This document shows, in pieces, positions 41,996 through 51,556 of a DNA stretch of 64,000 nucleotides. The DNA comes from CAMXAS01 sp964442435 (GTDB taxonomy: Bacteria > Bacteroidota > Bacteroidia > Bacteroidales > P3). The translations under genes and the position numbers were made by a program. The notes beneath the pieces were generated by a model. It did no database searches, was not told where the DNA came from, and saw only the letters and a program-made list of their open reading frames with translations. Numbering within the stretch: the first letter of the stretch is position 1; every line of letters starts with the position of its first letter. The stretch spans positions 1-64,000 of the forward strand of contig CAYTZG010000003.1 in assembly GCA_964442435.1 (NCBI GenBank). Direction: 5' to 3'.

Positions 41996-43684
41996 ATTCT
42001 GATAGAGGCCGGGCTTGAGCCCCGTGAATTTCGTAAAGGCCGTGATGAATGTGGCCTGGGATTTATAGCCCACGCTTTCGGCGATGGCCTTGATGGTCAG
42101 ATGGCCGTAGTGTTCCGTGTCGCCCAAGCGGGTCATGGCCTTCTTGATGCGGTATTCGTTGAGCAGGGCGCGGAAATTCTTGCCGAAGGCTTCGTTGATG
42201 GTTTCGGAAACGTAGCGGGCGTTGGAATCGATGGCGGCCGCCAGTTTGTCGATGTTGTAGTCGCAGGCGCAATAGTCCTCGGTCGTTTCCATAACGCGCA
42301 GGATGTCGTTGGCTATTTGGTCGCGTTGCTCCCAATTCAGGAGCAGTTTCCGTTCCGAAGCCGTATTTTCAGCGTCGGTTGGCGGTTGTCCGTCGGCCTC
42401 CGTGGCGGCCGGGGCCGCGTTTTGACGGTTCGCCGCCTCCAAGGCCTTTTCGAGCGTCAGAATCCGGTGCTGGTAGTGGTTTTCGGACGCCAACTGCCGA
42501 TGGTTGCGTTCGTACAGTTCCATCCAGGCCGCCTTCAGCTTCCGTTTCTGCAGGTATAGGATGATGACCAGCCCGATGAAAACGGCGGTGGCGACACTCA
42601 ACACCCAAAGGCCGTTGCGTTGCAGTACCTGAATGGTGTTCAGGCGGTTGATGGTCGAGGCATTGCGTTCCAACTCATAAAAAACCTGTTTGTTTTTCAT
42701 TTCATTGAAGGCCTTTTGGCTGAGGATGGAATCCGATAGGGCCAGATATTCCGATTTGTATTGCAAGGCTTTGTCGTTGTCGCCCACTTGGTCGTAGATA
42801 TGTCCCAAATCGCGCACGGTCGCTATCAGCAGGTCGTAAGACTGCGTCTCCCGCGCGATGGCCTCGTTCGCGTGCAGGTAAAAGAGCGTCGAATCCAACC
42901 GGTTTTCCTGTTCGAAAAACTGGGCGATGCACGAATTGCAGGCGCCGATGCTCGTCATCGGCAAGTCGTTTTCGGCGGCGTGGCGGGCGGCTCTCTTCGC
43001 ATAGGTCTTGGCCGAGTCAAGTTCACCTTTACTATTGAAAATGAATGCTTTGTTAAGATAGACATCGTACAAGACCCACGGGGCCCGGAGGTCGAGTGCT
43101 TGGAAAAGTTCAAAATAGTGTTCCACCGAATCGATTTCACCCTTGAAGTAATAGGCACCCACGAGGTTGTTCAACGCCATGTATTGGAGGTCGATATTGT
43201 CGTATTCATAGGCGTAGGGGAGCGCCCGTTTGTAGGCCGTCACGGCGCTTTCAAAGTCGTTGTTGGCCGCGTAGATGTTGCCGATATGGCCATAGATGAC
43301 GCCGATGAGGTCGTCGAACCGGTAGGCTTCGGCTATGCCCATGGCTTTCAGATAGGCGTCCATGGCGGAGGCATAGGCGGTGAATTGATACCGTATGTTG
43401 CCGTTCCGAATGAATGCTTTAGTATATATGTATTGATTATCAGTGTTATCGACTTCGTTATAACGGGAACAGATCAGCATGAAGAAGGGCAGGGCCTTTT
43501 CGTAGTCGCCCGCCTGATAGGCCTCTTCCCCCAATTCGTTCAGTTCGTGCGACGGCCGTTTGGCCCATGTCTGGAATTCCTCCGTGCCGCCGTCCGGAGC
43601 CGGCGTGCCGAATCCCGTTGTGGTCAGGCAAAACCATAAAACAATGATATACAATATATTGAATGGATAAACGCGCGTGTTCAT
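41957..43684 (-). CDS. Membrane TPR protein with AraC-type DNA-binding domain
   Basis: 575 residues from MNTRVYP; the longer start at 43720 is rejected because a complete promoter lies across it. Signal peptide or anchor at residues 1-28, periplasmic TPR repeats about 45-330, a transmembrane segment about 360-382 (WVLSVATAVFIGLVIILYL), a coiled coil, and a C-terminal AraC-type HTH about 475-575 (AIAESVGYKSQATFITAFTKFTGLKPG). A one-protein sensor-regulator typical of Bacteroidota. It is divergent from the T9SS adhesin-like gene at 43884, a likely target. Its 3' end overlaps rsmA by 39 nt. Confidence 0.88.
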   Translation of the reverse strand: MNTRVYPFNILYIIVLWFCLTTTGFGTPAPDGGTEEFQTWAKRPSHELNELGEEAYQAGDYEKALPFFMLICSRYNEVDNTDNQYIYTKAFIRNGNIRYQFTAYASAMDAYLKAMGIAEAYRFDDLIGVIYGHIGNIYAANNDFESAVTAYKRALPYAYEYDNIDLQYMALNNLVGAYYFKGEIDSVEHYFELFQALDLRAPWVLYDVYLNKAFIFNSKGELDSAKTYAKRAARHAAENDLPMTSIGACNSCIAQFFEQENRLDSTLFYLHANEAIARETQSYDLLIATVRDLGHIYDQVGDNDKALQYKSEYLALSDSILSQKAFNEMKNKQVFYELERNASTINRLNTIQVLQRNGLWVLSVATAVFIGLVIILYLQKRKLKAAWMELYERNHRQLASENHYQHRILTLEKALEAANRQNAAPAATEADGQPPTDAENTASERKLLLNWEQRDQIANDILRVMETTEDYCACDYNIDKLAAAIDSNARYVSETINEAFGKNFRALLNEYRIKKAMTRLGDTEHYGHLTIKAIAESVGYKSQATFITAFTKFTGLKPGLYQNLARERLRQRDEV

Positions 43685-43689
43685 GGCAA

Positions 43690-43720
43690 CAAAAATAATC
43701 ATCCCGGCCCAATAAGACAA
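43690..43720 (-). promoter_or_regulatory. Promoter of the TPR-AraC gene, leaderless
   Basis: Minus-strand TATTTTTG (plus 43690-43697) with TTG (plus 43718-43720) exactly 20 nt upstream. The box ends 5 nt before the ATG, so transcription should begin at or beside the start codon. Confidence 0.7.
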
Positions 43721-43824
43721 CGTTTCCCAACTCTGTGTCTTAACGTCGGCAGGGCCACTGTAGAACCGTCAAGGGAGAAAAATAGTTTTTATTTCGCGAA
43801 TTTGAAGCAAAATGATAAGCCTGA

Positions 43825-43857
43825 CAGGTTTCAAACCTGCCGATATGTTTATATTTG
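43825..43857 (+). promoter_or_regulatory. Palindrome and -7 box before the T9SS adhesin-like gene
   Basis: CAGGTTT-C-AAACCTG is a perfect inverted repeat at 43825-43839, placed where the -33 element of the -7 box TATATTTG (43850-43857) should be. This is a natural position for an operator, possibly used by the divergent TPR-AraC regulator. Confidence 0.5.
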
Positions 43858-43883
43858 TAAATCATTAATCAAAACAAAAAGCT

Positions 43884-46814
43884 ATGAAAAAAATTTTTTT
43901 ATGGGGTTTTGTAATCCTCTTGGCGAATCTTTTGCCGTGCGCGGCTCGGGCGCAGCAGCCGGCCGTTCCGGCCAACCTGAAAGCCGATGTAATGGGGCAT
44001 CGCGTAACGCTGAATTGGGAACATCCCGACTTGGGCGAAACGTTGCTGTCGACGGACTTTGAGTTGGAAGGCGTGCCCGTGACGGACGACGAAATATCGT
44101 TGGATACCGACGGTTGGACGGTCAAGACGACGAATACGTCGGACTATTCCTGTACGTGGTTCCGGTATCCGACGTCCGATTTCATGGGGGCGGACAATTA
44201 TGAGATACTGGTCGGAAACGGCTTGCGGAGCGCCGTCGTATTCTTCGACATCGTGGAAGATGAGCACGATATGCATCAGGACGAATGGCTCATATCGCCC
44301 ATCATGGAAAAAGCGGCTTATCTGGAATTTAGCTATTACATCGATCCGCGGGTGGTGGAGAACGGCGTTCATCCGGAATATCCCGACCATTATGTCGTCA
44401 TAGCCAGTACCGATGGCGGCAATACATGGGGCGAACCGCTGTGGGACGCGCGTTACGACGCTTCGACCGAGGAAGGCTGGCATACGGTGTCGCTTACATT
44501 GGCGGATGTGCCCACCGATGCGATGCGCGTGGCTTTCCGGGCCTATGGCGAATATCAGTTCGACGACTACGGCGATACGATAAACCAAAGTCTGTACGCC
44601 ACCTGGGCCATCGATGACGTCACGGTTCGGGCGGCTGATAGGACGCCCAATGTGGAAACATTGGTATCCAGCGATTTCGAAAAGGCCGAATCGGACGAGG
44701 ATATGTCATTCGAAGCCGACGGATGGACGGTCAATACGACGAACGATTATGAGATGACGACCACTTGGTTCAAGAATCCCGTTACGGAAGATGATGAAAC
44801 GTTCCCCATGATGGTGATTGAGGGTGAGAGAAGCGCGATGGTGTTCCCCGACGAAGCGGATATTTATCAGGACGAATGGCTGATTTCGCCCGAATTGACG
44901 CCGGTGGCGGGTCAGAATCTTTCCATGCGGTTCAGTTATAAGTCGAATGCCGTTTATATAGACGAAGAAGAAGGTTTCATGCCCGATGAAACCTTGGGAC
45001 ATTATGTGGTGGTCGTGAGCAAGGATGGCGGTGAAACCTGGGGGGAACCGATTTGGGATCTCATGGAGGATGACAAGGGCACGATGGATGAAGATGGGAT
45101 GTTTTACATGAATACCGTAACGGTGAACATTAACGCCGCTCCGACCGACAAAGTGAAAGTGGCTTTCCGTGCCTATGGCGAGAAATCCGGCGAAACGGAC
45201 GAGGAAACAGGCGATGAGTTGGGCGGTCTCGGTGGCGTTTGGGTAATCGACAATGTCTTTATCCTTTCCACGGCTGCCGCAGAGGGCGGATCGGCCCTTG
45301 TATCGCATTTCAAGGTCATGCTCGACGGCAAGGAACTGGCCGACCGTTTGACCGAGTGCCACTATGTGGACAAAAGCGAGAAAACGCCGGGCGAACACAG
45401 ATATGCCGTCATGTCCGTGGCTACGGACGGCACGGTTTCCGAACAGGCTTCCGTGGATGTTACGTTGGCGAAAATCGATTTCGTCGCGCCGCGGAATTTT
45501 ACCTGTACGTCCGAACTGAACGAGGAAACCGGAAGATATACGGTCCATATGACATGGGAGGCGCCGGAAACCGACTTTCAACCGGCTTACTATACGGTAT
45601 ATAGCGATAACGTTATGTTCGGTACCGAATTTACCGCCGAACAGGGCAAGGAAGGCATCGGCATGTCGGGTTGCTTCGGGCTTTACGAGTTCAGCATAGA
45701 GGCGGTTTATGAAACGCCCGACGGCGTGTCCGAACGGGTCAAGAAACGCCTGGCGATGGGCGTGCGGTACGGCGTGTTGGACCTCAAGGCGGAGACGGAA
45801 GGCAAGGATGTCGTGCTTTCGTGGTCGGCGCCGGAGGAAGACGGCTATACGGTGGCTTCGTACACGGTCTATCGGGCCGGCGAGAAACTGACCGAAGGGC
45901 TGACGGCAACGACCTGGCGCGATGTCGCGGTGGAAGAAGGCCTGTATGAATACGTTGTCATCGTGGTTTATACCGATGGCGTGGCGTCCGTCCGGACGGG
46001 CGTTTCCTGTCAGGTGGGCGATGAGGTACGGGTGGCCCTGCCTTACGAGGAGCCTTTCAATACGACCTTCATGCCGGTCAACTGGCGCATCGAAAATCAA
46101 ACCGAAAGGACACCCGACAAATACACCTGGTATTTCGACGACCAGAGCCGTTTAGGCGTCAAGGGTCCCGGTTTCGAGGGCTGTTATGCGGCCATCGACA
46201 GCAAGGATATCCTCTTCCGTCTCAACACCACGCTGGCGTTGCCGGCCATCGACCTGACGACGGCGAAAGACAAAAAGAACGTTACACTGTCGTTCTATTA
46301 CAGTTATGCCATCGGTGGCATTTTCAAGGCCGGGGTGGAATTTTCGCTGGACGGCGAGGAATGGTATCTGCTCGATGTTCTTGATAAGGAAAACGGTTTC
46401 AAACCGGAAGATGACGGCGATTTCCATATTCAGAAAGCGGATATGCGTATAGGCAAAGTGCTTACGAACAAAGATTTGGAGAATGCCGATGTGATATATC
46501 TCCGTTTCCGTTACGAAGCCATCCGTTCCAATTTCTGGGCCATCGACAACGTTTATGTCGGTGAAGATTTGACGGCGTTGGAAAAGAGGACCGAAGATAT
46601 GGACGTCGTGGTTTCGTCCACCGCCGGCATCATGCAGGTTCATGCCGCGCAGGAAATCCGTCGGGTGGAAATCTATGCGCCCGACGGCCGCAAACTGGCC
46701 GAACGTATCGGCGGCGAGACCACCGAACTGACGATGCCGGTACCCCGGAGAGGGCCGGCCGTCGTGCGCGTAACGACCGCGCAGGGCGTTAAGACCGTCA
46801 AGACGCTCTTGTAG
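43884..46814 (+). CDS. T9SS-secreted adhesin-like protein
   Basis: 976 residues. Signal peptide about 1-23 (CAARAQ). Two cleaved-adhesin/choice-of-anchor-J type modules (about 50-255 and 265-470) share DEWLISP, HYVV-S-DGG-TWGEP and KVAFRAYG-type motifs; fibronectin-III-like repeats (about 475-700) are followed by a third jelly-roll module near 710-905 (LPYEEPFNTTFMPVNWRI). The C-terminal 70 residues are a type A sorting domain (VEIYAPDGRKLAERI, ending VRVTTAQGVKTVKTLL). It is therefore predicted to be exported by the type IX secretion system and attached to the cell surface. No protease domain is seen. Confidence 0.88.
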   Translation: MKKIFLWGFVILLANLLPCAARAQQPAVPANLKADVMGHRVTLNWEHPDLGETLLSTDFELEGVPVTDDEISLDTDGWTVKTTNTSDYSCTWFRYPTSDFMGADNYEILVGNGLRSAVVFFDIVEDEHDMHQDEWLISPIMEKAAYLEFSYYIDPRVVENGVHPEYPDHYVVIASTDGGNTWGEPLWDARYDASTEEGWHTVSLTLADVPTDAMRVAFRAYGEYQFDDYGDTINQSLYATWAIDDVTVRAADRTPNVETLVSSDFEKAESDEDMSFEADGWTVNTTNDYEMTTTWFKNPVTEDDETFPMMVIEGERSAMVFPDEADIYQDEWLISPELTPVAGQNLSMRFSYKSNAVYIDEEEGFMPDETLGHYVVVVSKDGGETWGEPIWDLMEDDKGTMDEDGMFYMNTVTVNINAAPTDKVKVAFRAYGEKSGETDEETGDELGGLGGVWVIDNVFILSTAAAEGGSALVSHFKVMLDGKELADRLTECHYVDKSEKTPGEHRYAVMSVATDGTVSEQASVDVTLAKIDFVAPRNFTCTSELNEETGRYTVHMTWEAPETDFQPAYYTVYSDNVMFGTEFTAEQGKEGIGMSGCFGLYEFSIEAVYETPDGVSERVKKRLAMGVRYGVLDLKAETEGKDVVLSWSAPEEDGYTVASYTVYRAGEKLTEGLTATTWRDVAVEEGLYEYVVIVVYTDGVASVRTGVSCQVGDEVRVALPYEEPFNTTFMPVNWRIENQTERTPDKYTWYFDDQSRLGVKGPGFEGCYAAIDSKDILFRLNTTLALPAIDLTTAKDKKNVTLSFYYSYAIGGIFKAGVEFSLDGEEWYLLDVLDKENGFKPEDDGDFHIQKADMRIGKVLTNKDLENADVIYLRFRYEAIRSNFWAIDNVYVGEDLTALEKRTEDMDVVVSSTAGIMQVHAAQEIRRVEIYAPDGRKLAERIGGETTELTMPVPRRGPAVVRVTTAQGVKTVKTLL

Positions 46815-46841
46815 AACCATAAGTGTGTTGTTTAAAATCGG

Positions 46842-46872
46842 AAGCCGGGACGTTCTGTACGTTCCGGCTTTT
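46842..46872 (+). terminator. Terminator of the T9SS adhesin-like gene
   Basis: AAGCCGGGACG and CGTTCCGGCTTTT form a strong stem followed by a T-run, 28 nt after the stop. Confidence 0.85.
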
Positions 46873-46885
46873 CCGTTATTTATGT

Positions 46886-46893
46886 TATCTTTG
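46886..46893 (+). promoter_or_regulatory. -7 box of the AspT/YidE-type transporter gene
   Basis: TATCTTTG, right after the preceding terminator and 60 nt before the ATG at 46954. Confidence 0.6.
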
Positions 46894-46953
46894 TAAGTCA
46901 TTCACGGAAGGCCCGACAGGTCGGTTTGGGGTGAAGGGACACGATAACATACT

Positions 46954-48615
46954 ATGGAACATTGGTTTAACGAGATATTGTTCGGGAGCGGCGTGGCGCA
47001 TGCCGTGTTCGCGCTCGCGCTGACGATAGCCGTCGGCTTGTCGTTGGGGAAATTCAAAATCGCCGGCATTTCCTTGGGCATCACGTGGATTCTGTTCGCC
47101 GGCATTTTCTTCTCGCATTTCGGCATCCGGCTCACGCCGGCCGTGGGGCATTTCGTCAAGGAATTCGGCCTGATTTTGTTCGTTTACGCCATCGGGCTGC
47201 AGGTGGGCCCCAGCTTCTTCTCCTCGCTCCGCAAGGGCGGGCTTTCGATGAACCTCATGGCCTCCGCCATCGTGTTGCTCGGCTGCATCACCACCTATGC
47301 CATCCACGTGTTGAGCGGCACCGACCTCGCGACGATGGTCGGCATCATGTCGGGCGCCGTGACCAATACGCCGGGCTTGGGCGCCGCCCAGCAGACCTAT
47401 ACCGACGCCACCGGCCTGTCCGGGCAGACCATCGCGTCGGGCTACGCCGCGGCCTATCCGTTGGCCGTGGTCGGCATCATCCTGAGCATCATGCTGTTCA
47501 AATATATCGGCGACCGGCATAACGCCGAGGCCGAGAATTTCGTGCCCGGCAAAAGCGAGTCCGAGACCAAGCGCATCAACCTGCGCGTGGCCAACCAGGG
47601 CATCTTCGGGCAGACCATCGCCGAGATGGCGCGCATCGTCAACCGGCCGTTCGTCATCTCGCGCGTCATGCACCCCGACGGCACGATCGAGGCCGGTCTG
47701 GGCGAACTCAAACTGCATGAGGGCGACGTACTGCGGATTGTGGCGCGTCCCGAGGCCGTGGAGGCCCTCACCGCCTATATCGGGCAGGTGGTTCATATCG
47801 ACGCCGCCATCTGGGAGAAAGAGACGTCGGAGCTCGTCTCGCGCCGCATCGTCGTCACCAAGGAACAGGTCAACGGCGTCCGCATAGGCGACCTGCACCT
47901 GCGCTCGCTGCACGACGTCACCATTACGCGCGTCAACCGTGCGGGTTGGGATCTTTTGGCCACGATGGACCTGCGCCTCCAGCTCGGCGACCGCGTGACG
48001 GTGGTGGGCAAGAAAGAGAGCGTGGAGAAAATCGCCACGATTCTCGGCAACTCGATGAAGCGGCTCGACGTGCCCAACCTGTTCCCGATCTTCTTCGGCG
48101 TGCTGCTGGGCGTGCTCGTGGGTTCCGTCCCCGTCATGTTCCCCGGCGTGCCCGTGCCCGTCAAGTTGGGCTTGGCCGGCGGCCCGCTCATCGTGGCCAT
48201 CCTCATCGGCAGGTTTGGCCCCTATTACCACATGGTCACGTTCACGACCACGAGCGCCAACATGATGCTGCGCGAAATCGGCATCGCGCTGTTTTTGGCG
48301 GCCGTGGGCTTGGACGCCGGCGAACACTTCGTGGAGACGTTGGCCGACGGCGGCTATCTGTGGATTCTCTACGGCGTGCTCATCACGGTGCTGCCGTTGC
48401 TTATCGTCGGCTTCTGCTGCCGCAAGTTCCTCAAATGGGACTACTACAAGGTGGCCGGGCTCATGGCCGGCGCCACCACCGACCCGCCCGCGCTGGCGTT
48501 CATCAACAACGCGGCCCCCAACGACCGCGCCGCCGTATCCTACGCCACGGTCTATCCGCTCACGATGTTCCTGCGCATCCTCGCCGCCCAGGTTCTTATA
48601 TTGTTGGCCTTGTAA
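46954..48615 (+). CDS. AspT/YidE/YbjL duplication-type transporter
   Basis: 553 residues. Two homologous membrane halves (about 1-185 and 365-553), each with the characteristic Gly-rich SGAVTNTPGLGAAQQ and AGATTDPPALAFINN repeat motifs, flank two TrkA_C/RCK_C domains (about 200-280 and 290-370). AspT of this family exchanges aspartate and alanine; substrates of YidE and YbjL types are unknown. Followed after 16 nt by the TPR-LuxR-type regulator gene. Confidence 0.9.
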   Translation: MEHWFNEILFGSGVAHAVFALALTIAVGLSLGKFKIAGISLGITWILFAGIFFSHFGIRLTPAVGHFVKEFGLILFVYAIGLQVGPSFFSSLRKGGLSMNLMASAIVLLGCITTYAIHVLSGTDLATMVGIMSGAVTNTPGLGAAQQTYTDATGLSGQTIASGYAAAYPLAVVGIILSIMLFKYIGDRHNAEAENFVPGKSESETKRINLRVANQGIFGQTIAEMARIVNRPFVISRVMHPDGTIEAGLGELKLHEGDVLRIVARPEAVEALTAYIGQVVHIDAAIWEKETSELVSRRIVVTKEQVNGVRIGDLHLRSLHDVTITRVNRAGWDLLATMDLRLQLGDRVTVVGKKESVEKIATILGNSMKRLDVPNLFPIFFGVLLGVLVGSVPVMFPGVPVPVKLGLAGGPLIVAILIGRFGPYYHMVTFTTTSANMMLREIGIALFLAAVGLDAGEHFVETLADGGYLWILYGVLITVLPLLIVGFCCRKFLKWDYYKVAGLMAGATTDPPALAFINNAAPNDRAAVSYATVYPLTMFLRILAAQVLILLAL

Positions 48616-48631
48616 AAATGTTTTCCGAAGC

Positions 48632-50338
48632 ATGAAAAGCGGTTATAAATATATACGGTTGTTTACGGCGGGATGTGTTTTTCTGCTATGGGGCGCGTTG
48701 TCGTTGGCAATGGCGCAGTCCGGGGCGCAGAACACGCGTCAACCGTCGTTAGGCGTGGAGAAATCGCTTTTGGAACAGGCCGACTATTACAAGTTCCTGA
48801 ACGAAGATACGAGCCTTTATTTCGCAAACTTGGCCTATACCGAGAGCGTGGCGGCGCAGAACAAACGTCGGCAGGCGGAGGCGCTCACGTATATCGCCGT
48901 GGCGTATAAAAACAAGGGCGAATACGAAAAGGCGCTGGAGATAAGCAAAACGCTTGGCGAACTGGCCCAACAGCTCGACGATGACCTGCTCTATGCGCAA
49001 AGCGTTTACCAAACGGGTACGGTCTATTTGAAAATGGGGGTGCTCGATGCCGCTTATGCAGATTTGACGTCGGCCATCAATATCTTCAGCCATTATCCGC
49101 CGTCCAACCATCTGGCGGCGGCCTACAACGCGCTGGCCGTATTGTTCGCCAAACAAACCAATTACGCCAGGGCCTGCGAGTTGTTCGCCGACGGCCTGGC
49201 GGCGGTGGACACATCCGACAAGCGGGAATACGTGTTGTTGAACAACAATTTGGCATTGTGCTATCTGCTGTCGGACGACGAGAAGAAAGGCGAGGAACTG
49301 CTCAAGTCGCTCATCGACCTGATTGAAGACGAGAATATCCCCTACAATCAATCGCAAATCCAATTGAACCTTTGTCGAATATATATAGATATGGGCCGCT
49401 TCGACGAAGTGTTGCATTACGGGGAGGCGGCTTTGAAATTGGCCCGCAAGCGGCATAGCCGCAATTCGGAAGCCCTTGCGCTTTACTATATCGGCTATGT
49501 TTATTTCGCGACCCAGCAAAGCAAACAGGCCATCGAATATTTTTTGGCCGCAAACAGCATCGCGACCGATTTGGAGATACAGATGTCCACATTCGATTAC
49601 CTGTCGATGCTCTACGGACAGGCGGGCGACTACAAGAAAGCCTACGAGTATGCGGTGCAGCAATCGGATGTGAGGGATTCGCTCAACCAACAGACCAACC
49701 GCGACAACCTCGCGCGGCTCACGCACGAATACCAATACAAACAGCAGTTGGCCTTGTTGGAGGCCGAGCGGCGCAAATACCTGCTCACTTGGATTATGGT
49801 CGGCGTCTTAACGCTTTTCGTAGTGATTGTGTTCTGGGTGTTGTATTCGCGGCAACGGCTCAAATTCGACAATGTCAAGTTGAAGGAGCAGAATATGGCG
49901 TTGGAACTGGAGCACCGCAACAAGGAAATCGTGTCCAAGACGATGTATCTGCAACAGAAAAATCAAAGCATCACCGGCATCATCGGCCGGCTGTCGCAGG
50001 CGAAGCATCTGTTCAAAAGCAGCAACCAGCCGTTGATAGACGAAATCATCCGCGAGCTTTCGCTCTCCACCAAGGATACGACATGGGAGGAGTTTGAGAT
50101 GCGGTTCGAACAGGTGCATACCGACTTCTTCAAGAACCTGAACAAGCGGTTCCCCAACCTGAGCCCGAACGAGAAGAAACTCTGCGCCTATCTCAAACTC
50201 AATATGAATTCCAAGGAAATCGCGCGGCTGACCCATACCACGGTGGGCAGCGTGGAACAGGCGCGCTTCCGTCTGCGCAAGAAATTGGGGCTGACGGACT
50301 CGGAAACCAATCTGTCGAATTTCATCGAGTCGCTGTAG
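48632..50338 (+). CDS. Membrane TPR protein with LuxR-type HTH
   Basis: 568 residues. Signal peptide about 1-30, periplasmic TPR repeats about 40-360, one transmembrane segment about 388-410 (LLTWIMVGVLTLFVVIVFWVLY), a coiled coil, then a C-terminal LuxR-like HTH about 505-568 (LSPNEKKLCAYLKLNMNSKEIARLTHTTVGSVEQARFRLRKKLG). Same architecture class as the AraC-type protein at 41957 but with a different DNA-binding module. Possibly cotranscribed with the transporter. Confidence 0.88.
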   Translation: MKSGYKYIRLFTAGCVFLLWGALSLAMAQSGAQNTRQPSLGVEKSLLEQADYYKFLNEDTSLYFANLAYTESVAAQNKRRQAEALTYIAVAYKNKGEYEKALEISKTLGELAQQLDDDLLYAQSVYQTGTVYLKMGVLDAAYADLTSAINIFSHYPPSNHLAAAYNALAVLFAKQTNYARACELFADGLAAVDTSDKREYVLLNNNLALCYLLSDDEKKGEELLKSLIDLIEDENIPYNQSQIQLNLCRIYIDMGRFDEVLHYGEAALKLARKRHSRNSEALALYYIGYVYFATQQSKQAIEYFLAANSIATDLEIQMSTFDYLSMLYGQAGDYKKAYEYAVQQSDVRDSLNQQTNRDNLARLTHEYQYKQQLALLEAERRKYLLTWIMVGVLTLFVVIVFWVLYSRQRLKFDNVKLKEQNMALELEHRNKEIVSKTMYLQQKNQSITGIIGRLSQAKHLFKSSNQPLIDEIIRELSLSTKDTTWEEFEMRFEQVHTDFFKNLNKRFPNLSPNEKKLCAYLKLNMNSKEIARLTHTTVGSVEQARFRLRKKLGLTDSETNLSNFIESL

Positions 50339-50339
50339 G

Positions 50340-51314
50340 GTGTCCGCTTACTTTCAATTCAAGCAGTTTAGGATTGCACAGGACCGCTGTGCGATGAAGG
50401 TGGGTACCGACGGGGTGCTGTTGGGTGCCTGGGCTTCGATGGGGGCGGCCGCGCCGCCGCCTGTGGCGGCGGATGCCGCGTTGCGCCAGCTGTCCGGGGC
50501 GGGGGTTGAGGTCCTGCCGCCGTTGCAGATACTGGATGTGGGTACGGGCACCGGGCTGGTGGCCTTGATGCTGGCGCAACGGGCGGCCTCCCGCGCGTGG
50601 GGCAGCCGGATGTTCTCCGTTACGGCCGTGGAGCGGGAGGCCGCGGCCGCCTCCCAGGCGCGTGAGAATGCGGCGGCCTCGCCTTGGGCGGCGATGGTCA
50701 CCGTGGTCACGGCCGACGCCCGCTACTGGCATCCGACCGACCCCGCCTCCGCCGCGCCGCTTGTTGCCGACGTAGCGCCCAATGTGCTGCCGACAGCCGC
50801 CGTTGCTCCCATTGCCCCGCAATTCGACCTCATCGTCTGCAACCCGCCCTTTTACGCCAATTACCTCAAAAGCCCCGATGCCGCCCGCAACGCGGCGCGG
50901 CACGACGACGGCCTTACGCTCGACGACCTGTGCCGCATGGCGTCGGCCTGGCTTAAGCCCGCCCCCGCCGCGCTCAGCCTCATCCTGCCCGCCGGCCGGG
51001 AACAAGACGCCCTGACGGCCGCCGACCGCCACGGCCTGCGCCCCGTCCGCCAGTGCCATGTCTTCACGTCGCCGGCCGCCACGTGCCCCAGCCGCGTGCT
51101 GCTGTCGCTCGCCCGCCGCGCCGCCGCGGCCGCCCAGCCCGCCGCTGAGCCGTCGTCCTCCCTTGGATCATCGGCTGCCGCTCTACCACCGGCCTCAGAC
51201 CTCTCGGCCGCCGTCCCGTCCCCTGAAACCCTCCGCCTGTACGACCCCGAAAATCCCGCCCGTTATTCCCCCGAATACCGCGCGTTGGTCCACCCGTTTT
51301 ACTTAAACCTTTAG
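50340..51314 (+). CDS. trmN6: tRNA1(Val) (adenine(37)-N6)-methyltransferase, extended
   Basis: 324 residues from a GTG start 1 nt after the upstream stop. YfiC/TrmN6 signature FQFKQFRIAQDRCAMKVGTDGVLLGAW at residues 5-31, SAM loop LDVGTGTGLVALML near 64 and catalytic NPPF in DLIVCNPPFYANY near 164. The Escherichia coli protein is about 245 residues; here Ala/Pro-rich low-complexity insertions (about 32-55, 80-100, 135-155) and an Ala/Pro/Ser-rich C-terminal stretch (about 255-300) account for the excess. Those parts are extremely GC-rich. Activity should be retained because the motifs are intact. Confidence 0.88.
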   Translation: MSAYFQFKQFRIAQDRCAMKVGTDGVLLGAWASMGAAAPPPVAADAALRQLSGAGVEVLPPLQILDVGTGTGLVALMLAQRAASRAWGSRMFSVTAVEREAAAASQARENAAASPWAAMVTVVTADARYWHPTDPASAAPLVADVAPNVLPTAAVAPIAPQFDLIVCNPPFYANYLKSPDAARNAARHDDGLTLDDLCRMASAWLKPAPAALSLILPAGREQDALTAADRHGLRPVRQCHVFTSPAATCPSRVLLSLARRAAAAAQPAAEPSSSLGSSAAALPPASDLSAAVPSPETLRLYDPENPARYSPEYRALVHPFYLNL

Positions 51315-51481
51315 GCAATCCGCTCCCGCGGGCCACTTTTTTTGACTCGTAAAGCGCCACGGGGCCGTAGTGCCAAAGTCGGGTTTCGGCAGAAGCCAAT
51401 AAATCCACAAATTCCACGGACCGAATTTAAACCGGGCCACTTGGTCGTTAGCCGGTCGGTTTAAGATATAAAAGGTATATC

Positions 51482-51512
51482 TTGTATATTTGATATATTA
51501 TACATACATTTG
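51482..51512 (+). promoter_or_regulatory. Promoter of the toxin-antitoxin locus
   Basis: TACATTTG at 51505-51512 with TTG at 51482-51484, 20 nt upstream, within an AT-rich stretch. Confidence 0.7.
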
Positions 51513-51556
51513 CGTCAATGAAAGATTGTGAAGCAACTTTATCATAGACTAAAATA

